Of a DNA stretch of 64,000 nucleotides, positions 37,047-47,479 are shown piece after piece. The notes under the pieces were generated by a model. It did not search any database and was not told the origin of the DNA. It was given only the letters and a program-made list of their open reading frames with translations. The position numbers and the translations under genes are program-made. This DNA comes from Malus domestica. Taxonomy: Eukaryota; Streptophyta; Magnoliopsida; Rosales; Rosaceae. The stretch covers positions 627,501-691,500 of the forward strand of contig NC_091673.1 of the NCBI RefSeq assembly GCF_042453785.1, written 5' to 3'. Positions within the stretch are counted from its first letter, which is position 1; the number at the start of each line of letters is the position of its first letter.

Positions 37047-37411
37047 GAGCATTTCTAAAGGAGATGTCATAATCCTAGATGGAATGCCACTGTACGTATT
37101 TGACATCAAAAGTCTCTCCAACCGAAATGTTATTTGCTGATTGGATTTGAAGGCTTAGTGATTTGATGTCAAATTTATTTTTAATTCATTGTAATAGTGG
37201 GTCCCTTATTCTACTAACATTTCAACCAATAAAAATTTTATTTCAACATTTTTTTAATAATTACAATCATTTAAAGCTCTGTTTAAATAATAAATAACAT
37301 TTGACAATTCGGTTGGAGAATTACAAAATTTGACATAAGGCTTCAAATTGTCAGATCAGCCATCAATTGTAATTTGACTCTTATAATTTGACATTTCCTT
37401 TGGAGATGGTC
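37047..37411. mobile_element. Tourist-like MITE, 365 bp, present only in copy 2
   Basis: Flanked by TAA on both sides (37044-37046, 37412-37414). Ends GAGCATTTCTAAAGGAGATG and, complemented, GACCATCTCCAAAGGAAATG. Copy 1 has the uninterrupted site at 26920-26930 (attttaagactatc). Confidence 0.85.
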
Positions 37412-37821
37412 TAAGACTATCTTTAAATGAGATGTCAAATATGCTTATAGGATTAAAAGACATTCAAGTGTTCTCCAATGGATATGTCAAATATGACGTG
37501 GCAGTTGAGTCATTTGACTCCTTACTTTCTAGCTGTTTTTTTTTTACAGCAAATAAAGAATGAGTCAAATATTTTAATTTAATTTTTTAATTCATGGGTC
37601 CCAAACAACCAATAGAATAAAAACTAAAATTAATTTTGATTATTTTTTAATAGTTAATGTAACTTTGAGCCCAATAAAATAATAAAATACATATTTGACA
37701 GATTCATTGGAAAATAAGAGGATTTAACACTTATATTCAATTTGCCATATCAGCTATCAAATATAATCTTGACATATTATATTCATTGGAAAAGAAGAGG
37801 ATTTAACACTTGTAATCCATA

Positions 37822-37962
37822 CATACAGTTAGAGAGAAATATAATCAACATCAGTGTGGACATAACCCAAACATTGAGGTGAACCACGATACATCTTGTG
37901 TTCTTTACTTTCTTGCAGATTTACGTTGTTCCAAGACCTCTCTGGTTTTGTGCATCAACATA
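37822..37962 (-). mobile_element. LTR fragment of the 39566-43044 retroelement family
   Basis: On the minus strand it begins TGTTGATGCACAAAACC and follows about the first 110 bp of the LTR, including acacaagatgtatcgtggtt. It abuts a truncated MITE; the event removed neighbouring sequence present in copy 1. A fossil; remaining element not seen. Confidence 0.65.
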
Positions 37963-38640
37963 ACTCATTTTGACAAAATTCTGACGAAGTTGACTAAAAT
38001 GACCATAGCTACATGTTTTGATAAGTTGAGTGACCAATGGTAATTAATTTTTAGTTGAGCGACCATTGCTCCAATTTAATTAAAGTTGAGAAATCATTAC
38101 TACAATTTACTCTTATTTTTTACATCTCATTTGGAGATGCTCTAAAGAAGTTTATAACATTATACCTGTATTCAATTGTGAATTGATCCTTTTAAATAAT
38201 TACAAAAAGGGGAGGAATTAGAGAGAATTGAAGAGAATTGAAGAGTTTTCGTAGCATATTTTAACATTTACAAATCTCACATATTCTCATGTGATTTCAA
38301 GAGAATTAAATCAAAATTCTAGAATTTTTACAAATTAATTAAACTTCGTCAAAATTCATGGATTTATAAATCCACTAAAATCTATCAAAATTCCAATCGG
38401 ATACATACTTTAAGAAAAATTAGGTGTAAAAATTTCTAAAAATCTAGGTGTATTAGATTGAGATTATAGATACTTTTAAAAGAATAAAAATAAAGTGATA
38501 AAATTAAAAAGGAAATAATTCAAGTTCTTCACAACCCACAAACGATAATCGATAGTAAAAATCCCCAAAGTTTTTTAGCAAAACAATTCGAAAACAATTC
38601 GAATTGGCAAAGCAGAAAATACTAAGAAGAACTGATCCAT

Positions 38641-39082
38641 TCATTCTTTCTCAGGCTGCTTGCCGTTAGTTCCAGTAACGCCATCCACAGGAGGCAACGT
38701 CTGCACAAAAATGCACAGCTTCATGAAACCCTAATACTAGAAGAGAGAGCAAGAAAAACAAACGAATATTGTGCCTCAGCGAAGGGAGTGAAACATTTCG
38801 TCGAACACCTTGCGTGCAAACATTCAGGGTGAAAGTGTAGAACACAAATTAGAGGCATATATCATTGGTTTCGTAATTAATCAACCAGGAATGTGTTTCC
38901 GTGTGTGAGAGAGTGACAGAGGATGAGAGAGTCAAAGAGGAGAGAGATCGTACAAGATCAGGCTTGTAGAGATTGTGGACAACGGATGCCCCGGCGAGAA
39001 GAGAAAGTACAACGACGACGGAGGACCAAGCCAGCGACGGAGTGCCCGTCGGCGGCCTCCCTCCCCCAAATTTCCGATTCAT
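38641..39082 (-). CDS. Small single-pass membrane protein, 62 residues, two exons
   Basis: Model: complement(join(38641..38700, 38954..39082)), 189 bp. The protein starts MNRKFGGGRPPTGTPSLAWS, then has a hydrophobic segment (SVVVVLSLLAGASVVHNLY, residues 21-39) and ends with KPDL joined across the intron to TLPPVDGVTGTNG and a charged tail. The splice is GT-AG at a codon boundary. I recall this as a conserved family of short, unnamed plant proteins with the VVHNIYKPDL motif, possibly a mitochondrial inner-membrane or complex I accessory protein; that localisation is uncertain. It lies just outside the peroxidase duplication. A longer in-frame upstream extension (to 39223) exists but lacks the family's conservation, so the inner Met is preferred. 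Confidence 0.75.
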
Positions 39083-39565
39083 CCCCAGACCAAAACAACA
39101 CAGTCGGCGGCGCGGCCTACAGTTGAGATTCCGACCCTGGTTTTTTCTCTCTCTTTTTTTCCTGTAATTAAATTCCCGCCCACGATTTTTTGTTTCCTTA
39201 GAACGCACGCGGTGTTCTCTCAATGGGCTTCAAGCGAACTTCATTTTCCTCCTTGGTATCCCCAGGCCCTATAACATTTGTTGTATGGCCCATGCAACCA
39301 AAAAGAAGAATAATTTTGTTGGTTTACTTTCTCCTCTACTTCTCGGTTAAAATCGAACTGTAGATGACCATAATTTTCTTCGACAATGGAGTATAGGAGA
39401 ACGAGACTGATATTGGATTGCAGTTAGACAACTAGATTAATTGGTGACATAGACAACTAGATTAATTGGTGACATAGAAACAGACAGTTTCGAACTTTCA
39501 ATTATCAAGTAACCTTGCAGGATCGTTAAAAAAAAATAAGACTATGAGAATGCTTAAATGAGAAG

Positions 39566-39936
39566 TGTTGATGCACAAAACCGGATGGGTCTTGGAACAA
39601 CGTAAATCTGACCGTAAATCTGCAAGAAATGTAAATAACACAAGATGTATCGTGGTTCACCCCAAGGTTTGGGCTACGTCCACACTGATATTGTATTTAT
39701 GAGGGAGAGAGAGATCTGAATATGAGAGTGAGAGCTTTGAGGGGATGAGAAGGCTTAAGAAATGGCCTCTGGAAGTGAGCAAGCTCCCCTAATTGTGAGG
39801 GTGAGGGGTCCTTTTATAGAATAAGAGCTCCTTACTTATTACATATTTGTCCATTCCTTTATTACAAAATTACATTTAAGTCCCCCGATTATTTATACGA
39901 GATCTAAATACGGAGGCCCTAAGTATGGTATAAACA
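39566..39936 (+). repeat. Left LTR, 371 bp
   Basis: Direct repeat of 42674-43044. Contains acacaagatgtatcgtggtt and a GA-rich middle, and ends tggtataaaca. Confidence 0.85.
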
Positions 39937-40139
39937 GTAGTCCCCCAAGTGTTCAGTCAAGAGAGTCTTTTGGCTGGAGACTTGAAATTCAATCCATGTG
40001 TGGGCCGAAGTAACTAGATGTCGTCTTAAACTGATACTTGATATGAGGCGGTGTTCAAAGAGAAATGATGCTCAACTAGAAGTAGCACATGTTGCGAGGC
40101 TTCTCGACTTGTGACTTATGTTGCCTTGGTTGGCTCGGC

Positions 40140-40480
40140 TTGTGGTGTTGAAGGTAAGGGAGTCCCTTTTATAGAATAAGGGCTTGCTCCTTATTACAGA
40201 AAATGATGGGCTAGAGTTGATCTTTGCAGCGAGGCGGTTGCTCGACAGGCGGCGATACTCTCTAATGATGGTGATGGAGTCCCTTTTATAGAACAACGGC
40301 TCGCTCCTCAATACATGAATAATGGGTGCTCTCTAATGAAAGTGAGGGAGTCCTTTTTATAAAATAAGGGATCGCTCCTCAATACATGAATAATGGGCTA
40401 AGTCCCCCAAGTATTTTTTATGAGGCCCAATAAATGGTACATAGTGTAGTCCTCTAAGTCTTCGGTCAATATAGTATGTT
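40140..40480. repeat. Reiterated LTR-3'-like segments inside the retroelement
   Basis: Three copies of a phrase like gggagtcccttttatagaat (about 40158, 40265 and 40345) echo the 3' half of the LTR. The tract after the left LTR (gtagtcccccaagtgttcag) is also repeated near 40448. Confidence 0.6.
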
Positions 40481-40559
40481 GGCTGGAAACTTCAAATTGA
40501 ATCTATGTATGGGCGGAAGTGGCGGTTGTTCGGAGGCGGTATTTGTATACCCTGCACTG

Positions 40560-40905
40560 AAGCTTTGTAGGTGAAGCTTTGCAAGTGAAGTTTTGCAGTT
40601 GGAGTTTTTGTAAATGAAGCTTTTGAAGTTGAAGCTCTGTAAATGAAGCTTTTGAAGCTAGAGCTTTTGTAAATGAAGCTTTTGAAGCTAGAGCTTTTGT
40701 AAATGAAGCTTTTAAAGCTAGAGCTCTGTAAATGAAACTTTTGAAGCTAGAGCTCTGTAAATGAAGCTTTTGAAGCTGATTGCTTTTGTAAATGTAGCTT
40801 TTGAAGCTGATTGCTTTTGTAAATGTAGCTTTTGAAGCTAGAGCTCTGTAAATGAAGCTTTTGAAGATAGAGCTCTGTAAATGAAGCTTTTGAAGCTGAT
40901 TGACA
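40560..40905. repeat. Tandem repeat, about 30-40-bp unit (gtaaatgaagcttttgaagc)
   Basis: About nine imperfect copies of gtaaatgaagcttttgaagc followed by tagagctctg or tgattgctttt. The open frame it creates on the minus strand is low-complexity and not a gene. Confidence 0.85.
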
Positions 40906-41075
40906 TGAGTGATGCTCATGAATGTTTATGTTGATTGACATGAGTGATGCTCATGAATGTTTATGTTGATTGACATAAGCGATGCTCATGGATGTTGACA
41001 TGAGCGATGCTCATGGATGTTGACATGAGCGATGCTCATGAATGTTTATGTGTGATTGACATGAGTAATGCTCAT
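40892..41075. repeat. Tandem repeat of gattgacatgagtgatgctc units
   Basis: About five copies of tgacatgagcgatgctcatg with or without aatgtttatgttgat. The unit includes the partial palindrome catgag...ctcatg, so each copy can fold. Confidence 0.8.
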
Positions 41076-42006
41076 GTATAATTTGAAGTACTGGGCGTAC
41101 TTTTGATCACCTGGTTGGTGATAATAGAGGGTCTGGCTCTTTTTGGGCATATGGGCCTTTGCCCTTCACACAACATTCCAGCCCATTTATTTTGGGCTTT
41201 GCCGTTTTTTTTTTACCCTCTGATGGGGTTTATACAGATGTCTCCTAAAGATAAGAAAAATAAATTACATCATTCAAAGTAAGGAAAGTAAATCTCATCA
41301 TTATGGTGGGGTGTTTATTCCTTGCTTTTGCTTTTGTTTTCTACTTTTCTTGATCGCCCTGCTCATTCTATGTCCACCCATGTTGTTTTGTAAGGTATCT
41401 TTTGCTTGCAGACTCCCTTGCTTTTCTTGGACAGCTTGGTCGTGCACATTCATTCTCACTCATTTTTTTTCTTTTTCTTTTTTGCTGTATGAACATCAGC
41501 TGGTGTACTCCAGCTGTAAAACCCCATCATAGTACTTTTCTTTCCACTTTTCTGCTTTTTCTTTCGGCCTGTTCAACTAAAAGCAAAAGAATCCCTAATT
41601 GCGCCCCTGCTTTACTTGCTTGTTTAGCAGCTTGTTCATCTCGTTCCCCCATTCAATCCTCACCCATCCCGAAAACCCGTTTGAAGAAACGGGCACCCTG
41701 GAACCAGAAAGCTGCAGACTAACTTCCTCGCTTATCCTCTTGCCTCCGAACCGCCCATCTCTGGCCACGATGACGTCAAGCCATGGGCACTCTGGCTGTC
41801 TCTTTGGTGAGAGTTACCACTTCCTGCACTATGTTCCTGGAGGTTACCATGTCGTGGCTTATATGATGAATCTTACGCATGCCCCACCGCCACCTAGTAG
41901 AGTGCTCTGTTTCTCTGCCCAAGTCATCAGATTTGTTGGTGAGAACCGAGACTTCTAGAGAGAGAGGTGCAGAAAGAAGAGAATATCACAAGCTCGGAAC
42001 TTCATA

Positions 42007-42405
42007 CATGGCCCAGCAATCCAACAGCTGCATCAACCTGGGCACTTCGTAGCACCAGCAGCAACAATAGCAGCACCACCACCAGCAATGGATGCACCAG
42101 CAGCAATGGATAGCCATGCAGTACCCGGCGGCGGCGACAATGGCGATGATGCAGCAGTAGATGATGGTGTACCCGCATCATTACATGCCTTACGGGGTGA
42201 CTTCTCATCATCCTCACCACAATCCGAACCACCAGCGACCTCAGGCTGTGGCGTATCAGCAGTAACAGCAACAGCAACAGTCGCCGTCACAAAAATAGGG
42301 GCCTAACGACGAGGTCAAGACCATCTGGGTTGGTAACCTTCATCATTGGATGGACGAGACTTACCTTCACGGATGCTTTGCGCACATTGGACAATGGTTT
42401 CTTTT
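42007..42405 (+). pseudogene. Captured 5' exon of an RBP45/47-type RNA-binding protein gene, inside the LTR element
   Basis: Begins ATGGCCCAGC, then Gln- and His-rich stretches (MAMMQQ, YPHHYMPYG, Gln runs) typical of the N-terminus of RBP45/47 proteins, and the start of RRM1 (KTIWVGNLHHWMDETYL, then CFAHIG). Similarity stops where the first exon of such genes usually ends. The frame is not open, so this is a fossil copy. Sequence just before it (agagagagaggtgcagaaag) looks like a plant 5' UTR. Confidence 0.8.
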
Positions 42406-42673
42406 ATGATTGTAAGAGGGGAATTTTGAGGAAGGTGAGGAGGAGGGTGAGAGTCCCTGAGAGTTTTTTTAGAGAGAGAGAGAGTTCTTTTCTCTAAGGA
42501 CACAGAAACGAATAGAGAGAGAAAGAAAGATGAGATGACATGGTGGCTTGCTGTTTCTGGGGGTTTTCTGGAAAAGATTTGGGTTCTTGGTTTCTGCAGA
42601 TTCATGGCAGAGGTGAAAAAATGAAAGATAACTGACATAACTTTTCGTATCGTTTCCCACATACGGCGCCAAA

Positions 42674-43044
42674 TGTTGATGCACAAAACTGGAGGGGTCT
42701 TAGAACAACATAAATCAGACCATGAATCTGCAAGAAATGTAAATAACACAAGATGTATCGTGGTTCACCCCAAGGTTTGGGCTACGTCCACACTGATATT
42801 GTATTTATGAGGGAGAGAGAGCTCTGAATATGAGAGTGAGAGCTTTGAGGGGATGAGAGGGCTTAAGAAATGGCCTCTGGAAGCGAGCAGGCTCCCCTAA
42901 TTGTGAGGGTGAGGGGTCCTATTATAGAATAAGGGCTCATCACTTATTACATATTTGCCCCTTCCTTTATTATATAATTACATTTAAGTCCCCTGAGTAT
43001 TTATACGAGATCAAAATACAAGGGCCCTAAGTATGATATAAACA
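42674..43044 (+). repeat. Right LTR, 371 bp
   Basis: Direct repeat of 39566-39936. Preceded by cacatacggcgccaaa, and followed by the target duplication AGAAG. Confidence 0.85.
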
Positions 43045-43049
43045 AGAAG

Positions 43050-43590
43050 GTTGCTCACCTTTCCAAAATTGAAAAAGAAAATCTTTTTTACTAGCATCGC
43101 ATTTTAATTTTATGCTTACACAACTACCTTCAGAGGTGTAGTGCAATATATTCGAAGTTTCATATAATTTTCCACTTACATATTCTAATTCATGATTTCT
43201 TATGCGTTATATATGGAATAAAAAAGTATGTGAGTTTCACATGGCAATTATAGTTCAATACATGGAAACTCATAAATTAGTTTGATTATGGGCTAGTTTA
43301 TGATGTTTATCTCATACACATTCAATTTTTCTCATATTTTCGAATTCCGTGATGTTTAGACACATAAATCATTATTGAATCCACCTAGTGTTAGTAATAT
43401 GATTAGTTTTTTGTGTATGTAAAAATAAAGAAAGGAAAACATCTATAAGCATAACACAAGAATGTCAAGAAACAAGAGGAGTTGTAATGAATGAAACCCT
43501 AAAGAAAAACATATAGGATAATAGGCGATTAAAAATAGGTAAGGCGTGATGAAAATACTATACAAGAAATCAGAATAATGATCCATGCAG
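43050..43590. other. Spacer between the retroelement and the defensin array
   Basis: AT-rich, no gene seen. Its end (aatgatccatgcaggtcattgaatttattagcaaaagc) begins the 3' flank shared by lineage-A defensins. Confidence 0.5.
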
Positions 43591-43701
43591 GTCATTGAAT
43601 TTTATTAGCAAAAGCAACCATGTGGATACAGGGTCATATCAATCCATCTCATTACACAAGCACAGTCCTTACACAGATTACATTGATTTTTAACAAATTT
43701 A

Positions 43702-44074
43702 TTAGCACTTTTTGTTGCACATGCATCTACGGCGGAAGCCACGACATTTGCCTCCAGTGAACTGCTCCCTTTTGCAGGTGTTTTTACAGTTAGTGGATGA
43801 AAAGCACAACCCCTTGAACTTGCCGCTCGCAGCCTCGCAGGTCCTTTCCTGAACTTCCTTGCTTGACTTACTCCTTGCCTCAACACCCAATGGCCCCATC
43901 TCTGTCAAATCCCATTACATTAAATATAAAGATCAAATTTTTTTTGGTCGAATAAGATGCGTTATTGAAAACATCATAAGAAATTAATTACTTAAAAGTG
44001 GTATAATTACCGGTAGCGGCTAAAATCAGGACAAGAACGAAGGCAGCTGAAACAAGACGCGTGGAACGCTCCAT
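43702..44074 (-). CDS. Defensin D1, lineage A
   Basis: Model: complement(join(43702..43901, 44011..44074)), 264 bp, 87 residues. Exon 1 encodes [20 protein letters not shown] (signal peptide). Exon 2 encodes a short linker ([19 protein letters not shown]) and the domain [14 protein letters not shown]...NCKNTC...[17 protein letters not shown] with eight cysteines and a GxC gamma-core. Plant defensins are secreted, disulfide-rich antifungal peptides. The linker between VEA and RTCE is about ten residues longer than in common defensins. The exon 1/intron border (ACCG|GTAATTATAC) is shared by all lineage-A copies. A TATA-like TATAATAA lies near 44186-44193. No defect seen. Confidence 0.92.
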
Positions 44075-44109
44075 TTGAATGTGTGTTTATGTGAGTGTGT
44101 GCTTGATCT

Positions 44110-45240
44110 GTGTGTTTGTATGTGCGTGCTTGTGTATGATAAGAGGTCTTAGACGCTAATGCAAAGAACAATAACCATGCAAGGCTTATTATACAGGGGA
44201 TCTAGGGCAGATTAAAGAGGATTGGTCTCCATAAAAAGAGGTAACTCCATACCCAAAATAAAAAGTTGAAATTTTCAGCTTAATTGGCACCCTAAACCAA
44301 ATTTCTATTTTTGTTGACTAAGTTCTCCGCCCTATATTTTTCTATGCACATTTAACTTTTGTTTTAAAAGAATGTATGGGTATTAAGAATATGTGAGTCT
44401 GGAGAAGGTTAGATATGTGCATGTGCCATGCATAGTAATATTATTGATGTTATCGGGCCATGCCTTCAAATAAACGAGGAAAGAGAAAGAAAGAGAAACA
44501 ACAGGACCATGCATGCATATTTCTGCGCTCAACTGAAATGTCTTTCTCTGTCCGTTCTTCCCACACGAACGATGACAATATTCCTTTATTTCATATAATT
44601 TTCCACTTACATATTGTAATTCATAATCCTTTATTCAATACATGAAAACACATGAATTGGATTGATTGGGGCTAGTTGATAATCTCATACACATTCTATC
44701 TTTTCTCAAATTTTTGAATTCTCCGATATTCAAACACACATACCTCATCATATTGTTGAATAAGAGCTTATTTAAAAGTACTTTTAAAATAATTGAAACG
44801 CTTTTGGTGAAATTAATTTTGAGTTCTTAAAGCAAGTGTTTTTTGAACGAAGCACCAAATATATGTTTCTTGCAGGAAACATTTAAATGCTTTTTAAGGA
44901 TCTATTTGGATTTTTACTATGGATTGGTTTCAAAAGCATTTTCATCAAAATCACTTTTAGTTATTCTAAAAGTATTTCCAAACGAACCCTCTACTTAGTG
45001 CCAATAGGATGATTAATTTTGTGTATCTGACAAAGGAAAAAAAAAACATCTATAAGCACAACACAAGAATGTTAAGAAACAAAAGGAGCAGTAATGAAAG
45101 AAACCCTGTCGAAACAGGGTGATTTAGTTAATTAGCAAGAGTGGCCACTATATAGAAGGCTTAATAAATCTATCTCAATACACACAAGCACAGTCCAAAG
45201 TCCACAGACTCATCTCTCGCGCACAGATTCCAAACTACTA
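44110..45240. other. Spacer between D1 and D2, with one MITE
   Basis: Contains a MITE at about 44762-44995 (agtacttttaaaataattg to aaaagtatttccaaacgaac), the uninterrupted relative of the nested element at 12845-13305. No gene seen otherwise. Confidence 0.55.
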
Positions 45241-45250
45241 TATAACAAAG

Positions 45251-46223
45251 TTAGCATTGTTTGGCGCACATGCATCTACGGCGGAAGCCATGGCATTGTC
45301 CTCCATTGAAGCCCTCTGACTTGCAGGTGTTTACGCAGTTGCTTGTGAAAAAGCACACTGCCTTGAACTTGCTGCTCTGAGACTCGCACGTCCTTCTCTT
45401 AGAAAGATTTTTCAGTGTGACCGTCACATAAAACGGTACACCACGTGTCTTTATGTAAATGATTGGATATGTGTGTTAAAAGGTTAATAACTTAAAAATT
45501 AAAATTTTTCACCACTTACATAAAAACACACGGTGTACCATCCGTATTCCCATCACAACTAAAAAATTTCCCTTCTCTCGACAGCCATTGGTCCCATCTC
45601 TACCAAATTCAAACTCATTAAAACGACATCAATCTTTAGCTTAAAATCATATTAATTAAGAAAAGAGACATGTTTAAGACTGCTTATGGAAGGCTTAAAG
45701 TGTTTTCTCACGACAAAAATGCTTCTAATTATAATTACGTATGACAGAAATTAAAAAAACACTTTTGAGTCGTGGAGGCATGGACGGAGTCAGAAACACT
45801 TTTTTAGTGGAGACAACTTTTAAAGATTAAATTAAATTGAAAATTCAATACAATGTATCTACTTTTATCCAACTACATGATTTTGGACTGGTGTTTAGAA
45901 CGCTAAAATTGCCAACCATTAGCTTACATGACTAGGAAGGGTGAGAGGATAGGAAGTATATAACGTAAGAGGACAATTTATATTTTTAGTTGGAGCAATT
46001 TTCCATCATAAAAAGAGTTGAGTGGTGGCAACTGCCCCCAGTGGGCATATGCTGCCTAGTGCCTCCGTCCATGCGTGGAAGTACTTCATGTTCAATAAAT
46101 ATTTGTACATATTTATAATATTAATTATAAAAGGCAAAAGGGTTTATAAGCATAATTGCTTCTTTCATACCAATAGTAGCCAAAAACAAGACATGGACGA
46201 AGGCGACTGGAACAAGACGCATT
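45251..46223 (-). pseudogene. Defensin D2, lineage A, exon 2 interrupted by a MITE
   Basis: The mature domain (45251-45399) is open: [48 protein letters not shown], with eight cysteines. A 171-bp MITE separates it from the linker segment (EMGPMAVE, about 45579-45602). Exon 1 (about 46172-46223) reads MRLVPVAFVHVLFLAT and has lost the usual MERS start. The intron is also longer than in sister copies. The sequence lacks the ten-residue linker insert and so resembles the canonical ancestral form. As it stands it cannot give a normal prepropeptide. Confidence 0.8.
45400..45570. mobile_element. MITE of 171 bp in defensin D2
   Basis: Flanked by CCTTCTCT (45392-45399 and 45571-45578), an 8-bp target duplication. 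Same family as 18850-18996. The insertion point is exactly at the linker/mature-peptide border of D2. Confidence 0.8.
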
Positions 46224-46323
46224 GAGGACTTCCTGTTAGATCTATGCGTGTGTGCTTGTGTATGAATTAGAGATCAGATTTTGCTGATACAGACAACTAT
46301 AACCATGCATAGCTTATTATTAT

Positions 46324-46479
46324 GGGAGTTTTAACGAAAAGCCTATGGTACTGTTCATTTTAACGAAAAACCACATTTTTACACTAAAAAGTCAAACATG
46401 GTACTATTCACTTTACCCTTTATTTTGTCCTTATCATTAAAACTCAAAGTTTTCAAGTCATTTTCATTAGTTTTCCTTA
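46324..46479. mobile_element. MITE (gggaRttttaacgaaaa family), 156 bp
   Basis: One of three copies in the window (also 56945-57099 and 60002-60158). Shared core: ctttaccctttattttgtcc and aaactcaaagttttcaag. Confidence 0.7.
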
Positions 46480-46991
46480 TTATATATGGAAAGAAGATCC
46501 ATTTCCGAAAACGGATCTCAGCTCCATACCCAAAATAAGCAGTTGAAAAATTCCAGCTTAAAAGGCACCACAAACCAAATTCCTATTTTTGTTAACTAAG
46601 TTTTGGCTTCATAATTTAGATTACTGTAACCTAATTACAATTTTCATATACATAACAACTTTTTAACAAGTTTACAGTTAAGATTTCAAACTTAGGGTTG
46701 GTTAAAAACTTAGGATCATAATATTGATAAATATAAGTTCTTACAAATGCATACTATAGCAATACCACACATACCATGTAGAGAATATGTAGAGAAGTGG
46801 GAGCAAAATGTGTTAGTGTTTTAAAAATAGGTAAGAATAATGAAAACACTACACAAGACATAAAATTAATGATCCATGCAGGGTCATTCAATTTATTAGC
46901 AAAAGCTACCCTGTGGATACAGAGTCATTTCAATCCATCTCATTACACAAACACAATCCCAACAAATATTACATTTTTTTTAACAAATTAA

Positions 46992-47360
46992 TTAGCACTT
47001 TTTGTTGCACATGCATCTACGACGAAAGCCCTGGCATTGGCCTCCGGTGAATTTCTCCACTTTGCAAGTGTTTTTACAGTTGGTAGACGAAAAGCACAAC
47101 CCCTTGAACTTGCCGCTCGCAGCCTCACATGTCCTTTCCTTAGCTACCTTGTCTGACTTACTCCTTGCCTCAACACCCATTGGTCCCATCTCTGTAAAAT
47201 CAAATTACATTAAATATAAAAATCAGCTTTTTGTCAAATAAGATGTTTTATTCAAAACATCATAAGAAGTTAATTATTAAAAAGAGGTATAATTACCGGT
47301 AGCAGCGAAAAGCAGGACAAGAACGAAGGCAGCTGAAACAAGACGCATAGAATGCTCCAT
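46992..47360 (-). CDS. Defensin D3, lineage A
   Basis: Model: complement(join(46992..47191, 47297..47360)), 87 residues. Signal peptide [20 protein letters not shown]; linker [19 protein letters not shown]; mature domain [14 protein letters not shown] with the gamma-core [13 protein letters not shown] and the terminal KKC. All eight cysteines are kept. It is closest to D1 and D5. TATA-like sequence (ttattatatagg) lies near 47468-47479. No defect seen. Confidence 0.92.
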
Positions 47361-47479
47361 TTGAATATATGTTTCTTTGGTGTGTGATATGTGTGTTTGT
47401 GTGTGTGTGCTTGTGTATGATAAGAGAGATCTCAATCGCTAATGCAAAGAACAATAACCATGGAAGACTTATTATATAG

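Larger units (their letters stand above)
28660..38410. repeat. Tandem duplication, copy 2 (peroxidase unit)
   Basis: Paralogue of 21742-27998. Homology starts at or a few bases before the left-border MITE and ends at the complete end of the terminal MITE near 38410. Copy-2-only insertions are a PIF/Harbinger element (28700-33131), a 365-bp MITE (37047-37411) and an LTR fragment (about 37822-37962). Confidence 0.85.
36860..38410. mobile_element. Outer MITE at the right end of copy 2, filled by later insertions
   Basis: Ends gatgtatttgattgag (left) and, complemented, tatgtatccgattggaattt (right) with following gaattttgagagatttta and gaattttgatagatttta pairing. The interior holds the 365-bp MITE, a Tourist-like MITE remnant and an LTR fragment. 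Confidence 0.6.
39566..43044 (+). mobile_element. Non-autonomous LTR retroelement (TRIM/LARD-like) carrying captured host sequence
   Basis: Two 371-bp LTRs (39566-39936 and 42674-43044), each TGTTGATGC to TATAAACA, flanked by the 5-bp repeat AGAAG (39561-39565 and 43045-43049). The internal region lacks recognisable gag, protease, integrase or reverse transcriptase, so it moved with help from another element. LTR divergence is roughly 5% by eye, suggesting an age of the order of a million years or more. The ends look whole; it has no coding capacity of its own. Internal parts: LTR-like reiterations, two tandem-repeat blocks and a host gene fragment. Confidence 0.85.

Noticed and set aside
38849-39223. 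124-codon frame extending the 62-residue membrane protein on both sides
   Set aside because: The upstream part is basic and low in similarity and the downstream part reads into the intron; the spliced 62-residue form has the conserved features.
40503-40919. 138-codon minus-strand open frame rich in Lys, Leu and Ser
   Set aside because: It is a translation of the short tandem repeat in the retroelement; composition follows the repeat and no protein family fits.
40560-41075. Regular direct repeats that could suggest a CRISPR array
   Set aside because: Units are contiguous without unique spacers, the genome is a plant, and the tract lies inside an LTR element.
39937-41290. A much longer left LTR for the 39566 element
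   Set aside because: LTR-like words continue after 39936, but the right LTR ends at the matching position next to the AGAAG duplication, so 371 bp is the better length.
42002-42290. Minus-strand open frames rich in Leu, Val and His opposite the captured RBP fragment
   Set aside because: They are the complements of CAG/CAC-rich coding sequence on the plus strand, not genes.
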